Assembly (NCBI GenBank): GCA_036752345.1
Contig: DAIOSV010000002.1
Coordinates: 1-64,000 of the forward strand
Direction: 5' to 3'
Source of the DNA: UBA1715 sp036752345
Lineage (GTDB): Bacteria; Bacteroidota; Bacteroidia; Bacteroidales; UBA1715
DNA length: 64,000 nt
Shown here: piece by piece, positions 55,837 to 62,309 of the stretch
Layout of the letters: each line of letters starts with the position of its first letter
Position numbering within the stretch: the first letter of the stretch is position 1
Made by a program: the position numbers and the translations under genes
Notes under the pieces: model-generated
Told to the model about the DNA's origin: nothing
Seen by the model: the letters and a program-made list of their open reading frames with translations, nothing else
Database searches by the model: none

Positions 55837-57897
55837 TTATATCATGTTTGAATAATGAGGTGGTTGATGCGGGTATATCGAAATCATGTTATTCCCTTTC
55901 AATTGTTTGGGCAATTTATCGGTAAATTGTTCAAATCGTTTTGAGTATGAAGGGAATCCCGGACGTGACATGACAAAAATAACTAAATCATTTTCCTTAA
56001 TCTTTTTTGATATATGCGAAACAGCTTCCCAATCGTCATATTTTGTAGAACGAATAATGGTAGGATTTTGGTCTTGTTGTAGAATTTGTTCCATTTCAGT
56101 AGCAGTGGTATGACTTCCATAATGTTCAATGTGGCTTGCCCATTCTTTTGAAAGTCGCATAACCCGTATAAGCCATTGTTCAAATCCAAACTCCAAATCG
56201 GCATGAGGGGTTGTAAATAGGAAAATACGGCGTATGCCAATCATTGGTTTATCGAGCGAACAAATAAAAATGTTTTTGTCCGTGTTGTTTATAAATTGTA
56301 CTAGTGGATTTCCAAGAAGTTTATCAAACACGCCATTGTGTTTATACGACCATCCCATAATAATAAGGTCGGTCATAGTTTCGCGAGCAGTTCGTGAAAT
56401 GCCTCCAAACGTATTCTGATCAATGGTAGCCGTAACCTGAACGTTAACTTCGGCCGATGAACCCTGTTGTACCAAACTCTCTAACTTGTTTTTTGCCTTA
56501 ATTATATTGATGCTTGCTTGTTCATTGTCGGGCACTACCGTCAAAAGGGTGATGGCGTGCTTTGATTTTGCTTCTTTTAGTAAAATGGCAAAATCAAGCA
56601 GTGGTGGGATGTTAGAGAAGTTGGCTATAGGAATAAGTATATTGCCTGAAGGTAATGCCACTTCCGGAATAGTGTCCTCGTTTTTTTCGTGAAGCACGAT
56701 TTTTCTGGCTGCTTTTTCGGTAACAAATGAGCCAACCAAGCAGGTTATTAGAATCAAGATAATAGTTCCGTTTAAAATGTTCTCGTCTAATATTTCGGCT
56801 TTGTATCCCGAAAGGATAATGGCAAGCGTGGCGGCCGCATGCGAACTGCTCAATCCGAAAATAAGTACGCGCTGGTATTTTGTATATCGGTAAATATGTT
56901 GCGTAACAAATGCTGCCAACCATTTACCGAAAAATGCTGCCAACGACAATGTGATTGCAATTAATAGCGGGCGATAGCCTTGTAGTAATACGCTTAAATC
57001 CAACAACATTCCTACCGAAATAAGGAAAAATGGGATAAAAAGCGTGTTGCCTATAAATTCAATTCGGTTCATCAAGGCTGACGAGTGTGGAATAAGCCTG
57101 TTGAGCACCAATCCCGCAATAAATGCCCCGATAATTGACTCCAATCCGCATATCTCGGCCAAAAATGCCGAAAAAAACAAAACTGCGAGTACAAAAATAA
57201 AGTGCGACGATTTCTCACTCTCCAGTTTTCCAAAGAACCATTTCGTTATTCGTGGAATGACGCCAAACAATATGGCCGAAAAAATAGCAAGCGAGATAAT
57301 TATTTTTGCCAAAAAAGCAACATCAAGAGCACCATCTTTAGCATTGATAATTATGGCAAGCATAATCAATACAAGCGTGTCGGTCAAGATGGTACCGCCC
57401 ACGGTTATCGCCACCGCTTGATTTTTAGTGATACCGAATTTACTCACAATAGGATATGCCACCAACGTTTGCGATGCAAACATGCTGGCGGTGAGCAAAC
57501 TCGCTAAAAAATCTAATTTCAGTACGTAGTAGCATACTGGAAAACCAATAGCCAGAGGCAGAGAAAAGGTGAGCAAACCAAACACCAAACTGCGGTTTTT
57601 TACGATACGAAATTGATTCATATCGAGTTCCAAACCAGCTATAAACATGATGTAGAGCAAGCCAATTGTCGAAAAAAGGTCAATTGAAGAGCTGTTTTCA
57701 AGTATTCCAAATCCGTAGGGGCCAATAATAACGCCTGCAAGTATCAACCCAATCACGCCCGGTATGTTCAATTTACCGAAAACAATTGGTACAAGCAATA
57801 TTATAAAGAGGAGTAACGAGAGTATCAGTATCGGACTCGTTAAGGGCGTTTGAAAAAATTCCGCCAGGTGATTCAGAAATGCTATAAGCGTATCCAT
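55837..57897 (-). CDS. CPA2-type cation/proton antiporter with UspA-like C-terminal domain
   Basis: A 686-residue protein with about 12 transmembrane helices (about 15-400) of the KefB/NhaA-like CPA2 family, including GVIGLILAGVIIGPYGFG and GGTILTDTLVLIM with the ion-binding Thr-Asp pair. The C-terminal about 270 residues form a universal stress protein-like soluble domain (SGNILIPIANFSN, LLTVVPDNEQ, DLIIMGWSYKH). It exchanges Na+ or K+ for protons; the UspA part probably binds nucleotide and regulates it. The promoter region lies in the N gap upstream. Confidence 0.9.
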   Translation of the reverse strand: MDTLIAFLNHLAEFFQTPLTSPILILSLLLFIILLVPIVFGKLNIPGVIGLILAGVIIGPYGFGILENSSSIDLFSTIGLLYIMFIAGLELDMNQFRIVKNRSLVFGLLTFSLPLAIGFPVCYYVLKLDFLASLLTASMFASQTLVAYPIVSKFGITKNQAVAITVGGTILTDTLVLIMLAIIINAKDGALDVAFLAKIIISLAIFSAILFGVIPRITKWFFGKLESEKSSHFIFVLAVLFFSAFLAEICGLESIIGAFIAGLVLNRLIPHSSALMNRIEFIGNTLFIPFFLISVGMLLDLSVLLQGYRPLLIAITLSLAAFFGKWLAAFVTQHIYRYTKYQRVLIFGLSSSHAAATLAIILSGYKAEILDENILNGTIILILITCLVGSFVTEKAARKIVLHEKNEDTIPEVALPSGNILIPIANFSNIPPLLDFAILLKEAKSKHAITLLTVVPDNEQASINIIKAKNKLESLVQQGSSAEVNVQVTATIDQNTFGGISRTARETMTDLIIMGWSYKHNGVFDKLLGNPLVQFINNTDKNIFICSLDKPMIGIRRIFLFTTPHADLEFGFEQWLIRVMRLSKEWASHIEHYGSHTTATEMEQILQQDQNPTIIRSTKYDDWEAVSHISKKIKENDLVIFVMSRPGFPSYSKRFEQFTDKLPKQLKGNNMISIYPHQPPHYSNMI

Positions 57898-57916
57898 GCG
57901 TGACAGTTTTTTTATT

Positions 57917-58016
57917 NNNNNNNNNNNNNNNNNNNNNNNNNNNNNNNNNNNNNNNNNNNNNNNNNNNNNNNNNNNNNNNNNNNNNNNNNNNNNNNNNNNN
58001 NNNNNNNNNNNNNNNN
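57917..58016. other. assembly gap of 100 N
   Basis: Exactly 100 N. It hides the divergent promoters and the N-terminus of the MORN-type protein; the apparent frame from 57900 into the gap is chance. Confidence 0.95.
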
Positions 58017-59207
58017 GGAAAGGAGCCTGAAATAGTAGAAATAGCTCGGGGTAATTACAAAAATGGCAAAAGAGTCGGCAAGTGGGAGGAATTCTACGGA
58101 TATATAAAGAGCAAAGGCAAATATAGCAATGACCTAAGGCAAGGACTCTGGAACTACTACGACCGAGAGATAGAAGGAGCGCCCATAATTCTCAAAGGAT
58201 ATTTCGTTGATGGCAAGCCCGAAGGCTTATGGCAATATTTCTTTGTAGATGAAGAGACCGGATTCTCCAAAATAGCCGCCCAAGGCTCTATGCACAACGG
58301 AAACTTTGAGGGAGAATGGAAAACGTACCATTGGACTACCGGTGCGGTGGCCTCAGTAGGAAGCCTTATGCCAAACACCAACGCAAACGACTCCACCAAC
58401 CACTTCGACCTTTATACTCTTTTCAGCTACCTATACATGCTCACGGACTATGTAAACGATGTTGAGGTGAACAAAACCGGGGTGTGGAACTATTACCACG
58501 ACGAAAACCAGTTAAATGTGAGTGGATTGTATGTAAATGGAAAAAAAGAAGGAGAGTGGATATTCCATTATGAGACGGGAAACCTTAAAGAAAAAGGCAC
58601 GTACCGCAATGGACAAAAACAAGGAGAATGGCTCACATACCATCCCGACACAAATATGGTAATCGCCATTGAAAACTTTATGAACGACACATTAGACGGC
58701 TACTGCAAATACATGTGCCCACAAAACAAAACCAGCATAGAAGGAGCGTTTGCCAAAGGCTGTCCTGTGGGCGAATGGAGAAAATACTACAACGATACCA
58801 TTCTCTACTCCTCAGGTCAGTATAGTAGCGATTTCTTCCCCGAGTATCGACAAATGGAGTATATGAAACAAACCTGCAACCTCTTTGACATAAATAAACA
58901 GGGATATTGGAAAACCTATTACCCTAACGGAAACATACAAGATGAAGGAAACTATGTGCAAGGCAAAAAACAAGGCGAATGGCGCCAGTATGCTTCGGCA
59001 GGCTACCTCACCGGTATTGAAAACTATAAAGACAACGAATTACATGGCGAATATGCACAATTCAATTGGCACGGCAAATACCTGTGGCAATATGGTACGT
59101 TCGAAAACGGCAAAAGAACTTTGTGGATGGAATACAACGAAGGAGACGGCCCCACTACCATAGCATTCCTTGCCGAAAGAAAACAGCAATTACAGGTGCT
59201 TGACTCC
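58017..59207 (+). CDS. MORN/YwqK-type repeat protein, partial at both ends
   Basis: About 397 residues are visible, bounded by N gaps on both sides, so neither the start nor the true end is known. The sequence is made of MORN_2-like units such as GNYKNGKRVGKWEEFY, GLYVNGKKEGEWIFHYETG, GTYRNGQKQGEWLTYH and GNYVQGKKQGEWRQY, about ten in all. This is the pattern annotated as YwqK-type repeat proteins, often exported in Bacteroidota. Function is unknown. The repeats probably caused the flanking gaps. Confidence 0.82.
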
Positions 59208-59307
59208 NNNNNNNNNNNNNNNNNNNNNNNNNNNNNNNNNNNNNNNNNNNNNNNNNNNNNNNNNNNNNNNNNNNNNNNNNNNNNNNNNNNNNNNNNNNNN
59301 NNNNNNN
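59208..59307. other. assembly gap of 100 N within or after the MORN-type gene
   Basis: Exactly 100 N. The coding frames on the two sides do not match at this assumed length, so the true gap length differs from 100 modulo 3 or separates two genes. Confidence 0.95.
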
Positions 59308-59421
59308 GTGTACGGCATTCTTTTCGATTCCTCACAGCAACCCGCTAGCTACCGAAAAGAAATAGTGGTGCGCATGCAAAAGCAAAACAACGAATGGAAA
59401 ATAATAGAAATAAAATACTAA
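59308..59421 (+). CDS. C-terminal fragment of a protein (MORN-type or a second gene)
   Basis: Thirty-seven codons and a TAA follow the gap; the reading includes YRKEIVVRMQKQNNEWKIIE, which looks like the final strand pair of an NTF2-like or small lipoprotein domain. It is in a different phase from the upstream repeats given the 100-N gap. It is either the true C-terminus of the MORN-type protein or the end of a separate gene lost in the gap. Confidence 0.55.
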   Translation: MYGILFDSSQQPASYRKEIVVRMQKQNNEWKIIEIKY

Positions 59422-59530
59422 TGGACGTAAAACTAACCATTCTCTCTAATTCATACCTCCCCACCGCGAGCGCCCTTCAATTCGTAGCCATAAAAATGCA
59501 TCAAAACACATAATAGCTAATCGCCAATTA

Positions 59531-59563
59531 ATCCGTTACTCGTAAAACGTTAAACGAGTAACG
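59531..59563. repeat. perfect inverted repeat, half-copied at 61371
   Basis: CGTTACTCGT (59534-59543) and ACGAGTAACG (59554-59563) form a perfect 10-bp stem. The segment 59531-59554 recurs at 61371-61394 with one mismatch (19 identical bases first), but without the second arm. The two copies flank the NYN and VanW-family genes. Confidence 0.75.
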
Positions 59564-59622
59564 AACAACCTAACCACAGAAACAAATCTGACAAATTATA
59601 CGTGTTGCATGCTCAAATGTTG

Positions 59623-59630
59623 TATCTTTG
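59623..59630 (+). promoter_or_regulatory. -7 element of NYN gene
   Basis: TATCTTTG, an exact TAnnTTTG match, 47 bp before the ATG at 59677. Confidence 0.55.
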
Positions 59631-59676
59631 AAGAACATAAATACACCCTAAGCGGTAATCAAAAAAACAAACAAAC

Positions 59677-60450
59677 ATGAGAGAAAAAAACGAATTGAAA
59701 TTAGCTGTGCTAATTGACGCAGACAATATACCATATTCAAGTATTAAAGGAATGCTTGATGAAATTGCAAAATTAGGTGTTCCCACCATCAAACGAATCT
59801 ATGGCGATTGGACGCGACCAACCGTTTCGGGCTGGAAACCCGCACTATTGGAACACGCTATCACCCCTATACAGCAATACAGTTACACAACCGGCAAAAA
59901 TGCTACCGATTCGGCTATGATTATCGATGCCATGGACATTCTTCATAGTCAGAAAGTTGATGGATTCTGTTTAGTGTCAAGCGATAGCGATTTCACACGA
60001 TTGGCAACGCGCCTTCGAGAGTCGGGAATGTTGGTAATTGGCATTGGCGAAAAGAAAACGCCAAATCCTTTCATCGTAGCGTGCGACAAATTTATCTACA
60101 TAGAAATAATTGGAGCAGCACTGAATCAAGAAAAACAAATAGAGAAAACCACGCAAAACAAGAAGAAAACCACTGCACGCGCCTCTGTGCCCGAAGTTGA
60201 TACAATCAATGCTGACCTTATCAAACTGTTGAAGACCACTGTCAACGATATAGCCGACGACAATGGATGGGCTTTCTTGGCAGAAGTAGGCGCTTTGATT
60301 ATAAAAAAGAAACCCGATTTTGACCCGAGAAATTATGGATTCTCCAAACTCACTCCTTTAATCAAGTCATTGACAAAATATTTTCATATTGAGGAGAAAG
60401 AAGTTGAAAATACCCACATTAAACACATCTATATCAAGAACAAAAAATAA
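59677..60450 (+). CDS. NYN (LabA-like) nuclease-fold protein with OST-HTH/LOTUS domain
   Basis: A 257-residue protein. The N-terminal NYN/PIN-like domain (about 8-150) has the acidic residues expected for metal-dependent RNA cleavage: VLIDADN, NATDSAMIIDAMD and VSSDSDFTRLA. A Lys-rich linker (about 150-175) leads to a C-terminal OST-HTH/LOTUS domain (about 178-250; WAFLAEVGALIIKKKPDFDPRNYGFSKLTPLI), which in other proteins binds RNA. The whole is probably an RNA-processing or RNA-surveillance nuclease in the cytoplasm. It is 33 bp upstream of a VanW-family gene and lies between two copies of a short repeat. Confidence 0.9.
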   Translation: MREKNELKLAVLIDADNIPYSSIKGMLDEIAKLGVPTIKRIYGDWTRPTVSGWKPALLEHAITPIQQYSYTTGKNATDSAMIIDAMDILHSQKVDGFCLVSSDSDFTRLATRLRESGMLVIGIGEKKTPNPFIVACDKFIYIEIIGAALNQEKQIEKTTQNKKKTTARASVPEVDTINADLIKLLKTTVNDIADDNGWAFLAEVGALIIKKKPDFDPRNYGFSKLTPLIKSLTKYFHIEEKEVENTHIKHIYIKNKK

Positions 60451-60483
60451 CAATCCCCAAAATCCACGCTAGCCAATAGTTAT

Positions 60484-61296
60484 ATGTATCACGCCGTACA
60501 GAAACCCGAACACAGAAGTGCCCTACGGGCATTGGTAGGCAAAGAATATTTTATCCTAAAACGAAAACTTCGTTGGGTTCTCCAAGACAAACAGTTTGCC
60601 CGTGTCAACCCGGCGGTGTCGTTTCCGAATACCGTGTACACGCACAAATCATTCTTGTTGCGCCCATTGAAAGACGTTGATATGGTGCTGCAATACAACA
60701 AGGTTACCAATTTGGCATGCGCCATTTTCAAACTCAATCACGTTGTTATCAATCCCGGACAAACATTCTCGTTGTGGCAACTCGTTGGGCGTCCTACCAA
60801 AGCAAAAGGCTATCTCGAAGGATTAATTCTGCACAATGGTACCATTACCAAAGGCATAGGAGGAGGGCTTTGTCAGTTGGGAAATTTGCTCTATTGGATG
60901 GCATTGCACACTCCCTTAACCGTTACAGAGCGCTGGCGACATAGTTACGATGTCTTTCCCGATTGCAATCGTACCATTCCCTTTGGCTGTGGTGCAACCC
61001 TGTCATACAATTACGTAGATTTGCAAATAACCAACAACACCGACACCGCTTTCCAAATCAATCTGTGGCTCGACGATGAATATCTCAACGGAGAAATAAC
61101 ATCAGCAGACCCTCTCAACGAATCATACTTCGTTTACGAAACCGACCATATGTTTCAACATCAATGGTGGGGCGGCTACACCCGACACAATAAAATATGG
61201 AAACGGATTACCTCGTTGACCGACAATTCCGTCAGAGAAGAACTCATCACTGAAAACAATGCAATAATGATGTATAACCCCATGTTAGAAAAATAA
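60484..61296 (+). CDS. VanW family protein
   Basis: A 270-residue protein matching VanW: VVINPGQTFSLWQLVGRPTKAKGY, then the conserved GIGGGLCQLGNLLYWMAL with the invariant Cys, then RWRHSYDVFPD. VanW was first named in some vancomycin-resistance clusters, but homologues occur widely with no proven role; no other resistance gene (vanH, vanA, vanX) is near, so resistance should not be inferred. No signal peptide is obvious. Probably co-transcribed with the NYN gene. Confidence 0.88.
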   Translation: MYHAVQKPEHRSALRALVGKEYFILKRKLRWVLQDKQFARVNPAVSFPNTVYTHKSFLLRPLKDVDMVLQYNKVTNLACAIFKLNHVVINPGQTFSLWQLVGRPTKAKGYLEGLILHNGTITKGIGGGLCQLGNLLYWMALHTPLTVTERWRHSYDVFPDCNRTIPFGCGATLSYNYVDLQITNNTDTAFQINLWLDDEYLNGEITSADPLNESYFVYETDHMFQHQWWGGYTRHNKIWKRITSLTDNSVREELITENNAIMMYNPMLEK

Positions 61297-61370
61297 AGGA
61301 AATACAATCTTTTAACTTCTTCTATTAAAAAGAAAGCCTACGGGTAAGTATTCTTTACCGAATCACCGAT

Positions 61371-61394
61371 ATCCGTTACTCGTAAAACGATAAA
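61371..61394 (+). repeat. second, half copy of the 59531 repeat
   Basis: Matches 59531-59554 in 23 of 24 positions, including CGTTACTCGTAAAACG, then diverges before the return arm of the inverted repeat. Confidence 0.75.
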
Positions 61395-61449
61395 TGAATT
61401 GTACACAAAACAATTCACACGATATAGCCTACCGTTTCTACAAAAGGAG

Positions 61450-61457
61450 TATATTTG
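61450..61457 (+). promoter_or_regulatory. -7 element upstream of tandem array and YdeI-family gene
   Basis: TATATTTG, an exact TAnnTTTG match. Transcription from about 61464 would place the whole 21-bp array in the leader of the gene at 61641. Confidence 0.5.
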
Positions 61458-61478
61458 AGGAACTAGATACTATTATTT

Positions 61479-61646
61479 GGAAATAAGAACCTGCAAAAAG
61501 GAAATGAACTCCTAAAAAGAAGAAATAAGCAGCTAGAAATTGGGAATAGGGAACTAAAAAAAGGAAATAGCCTCCTAAAAAAAGGTAATAAGCACCTAGA
61601 AAAAGGAAACGACCACCTAGAAAAAGGAAACATACTGCTAATGCAA
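61479..61646 (+). repeat. eight tandem 21-bp units encoding a heptad pattern
   Basis: Eight degenerate 21-bp units start at 61479, 61500, 61521, 61542, 61563, 61584, 61605 and 61626; a typical unit is near GGAAATAAGCACCTAGAAAA plus one A. Read in the frame of the downstream gene they give GNKNLQK, GNELLKR, RNKQLEI, GNRELKK, GNSLLKK, GNKHLEK, GNDHLEK and GNILLMQ: Asn at position 2 and Leu at 5 never change. The ATG at 61641 is inside unit 8. The frame is closed by TAG at 61464-61466 and has no ATG, GTG or TTG before 61641. Confidence 0.85.
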
Positions 61647-62201
61647 AATATTTTACACATAACCACACCAGCCGAATGGCGTAAATGGCTTCAAGAGCAT
61701 TACAATCAAGAGAGCGAGGCGTGGTTGGTCTATGCCAAGAAGGCAACCGGCAAGCCGCGCATCGTCTATAACGATGCCGTTGAAGAAGCACTCTGTTTTG
61801 GCTGGATTGACAGCATAAACAAAACCTACGATGCCGAGCACACCGTGCAACGCTTCACGCCCCGAAACCCACAGAGCACGTATTCGCAGCCAAATATAGA
61901 ACGCCATAGGTGGTTGGCCGCTCATAAGCGCATTCATCCCGCGTGTGAGCCTGCCGTGGAAGCCATCTTGGCCCGTGAGTTTACCTTTCCCTCCGATATT
62001 ATTGCCCAAATACAAAAAGACCCCACGGCGTGGAACAACTACTGCCGTTTCTCCGAATCATACAAACGCATACGCATAGCCTATATAGACAGCGCACGCA
62101 AACGACCCGAAGAATTTGCCAAACGCTTACAAAACTTTATAGACAAAACGCATCACAATGCACTCATTTCGGGATTCGGAGGCATTGAAAAATACTATTG
62201 A
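61641..62201 (+). CDS. YdeI/OmpD-associated family protein
   Basis: A 186-residue protein matching the YdeI/OmpD-associated (bacteriocin-protection-like) family: EWRKWLQEHYNQESEAWLVYAKK, then EEALCFGWIDSINKTYD, RFTPRNPQSTYSQPN and a helical C-terminus. Members have been linked loosely to peptide or metal stress; mechanism is unknown. The ATG start at 61641 gives a full-length family match. The upstream heptad-encoding array is in the same frame, so a longer protein from a non-standard start cannot be ruled out. It converges on htpG. Confidence 0.85.
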   Translation: MQNILHITTPAEWRKWLQEHYNQESEAWLVYAKKATGKPRIVYNDAVEEALCFGWIDSINKTYDAEHTVQRFTPRNPQSTYSQPNIERHRWLAAHKRIHPACEPAVEAILAREFTFPSDIIAQIQKDPTAWNNYCRFSESYKRIRIAYIDSARKRPEEFAKRLQNFIDKTHHNALISGFGGIEKYY

Positions 62202-62250
62202 ACCGGTTAAAGAAGAAGAACAATATCTCCTTTGGGATATCGAAGTACAT

Positions 62251-62280
62251 AAAAAAAAGACAACCCATTCAAGGATTGCC
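62251..62280 (-). terminator. intrinsic terminator of htpG
   Basis: On the minus strand GGCAATCC pairs with GGGTTGTC (two G-U pairs), loop TTGAAT, followed by eight T. It lies about 30 bp past the htpG stop. Confidence 0.75.
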
Positions 62281-62309
62281 TTTCTGTTATTGATGTGAAT
62301 CAAATACTC

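Larger units (their letters stand above)
59422..59676. other. 255-bp spacer with inverted repeat and promoter
   Basis: It contains a 30-residue open frame starting at 59421 in a TAATG overlap, with no support as a gene, then GCTAATCGCCAA at 59515-59526, which resembles GCTAATAGCCAA at 11-22. The inverted repeat at 59534-59563 and the promoter at 59623-59630 are listed separately. Confidence 0.5.
61297..61640. other. 344-bp spacer with repeat copy, promoter and tandem array
   Basis: The first part, to about 61449, has no gene; GGTAA and TTACC around 61343-61360 could form a weak hairpin ending the VanW transcript. The repeat copy at 61371-61394 follows. The promoter at 61450-61457 and the 21-bp array from 61479 are listed separately. 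Confidence 0.6.

Noticed and set aside
57900..59348. Single continuous gene running through both gaps
   Set aside because: The first codons before the first gap and the reading after the second gap are chance results of the 100-N placeholders.
59421..59513. 30-residue open frame in a TAATG overlap
   Set aside because: Too short, with no recognisable motif.
60484..61296. Vancomycin-resistance determinant
   Set aside because: VanW homologues are widespread and no other van gene is nearby.
61479..61646. CRISPR array
   Set aside because: The units are contiguous 21-bp degenerate repeats with no spacers, and there are no cas genes.
61438..61791. Minus-strand frame with FLFLG repeats
   Set aside because: It is the complement of the 21-bp array. 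The plus-strand reading conserves Asn and Leu positions and is in frame with a real gene.
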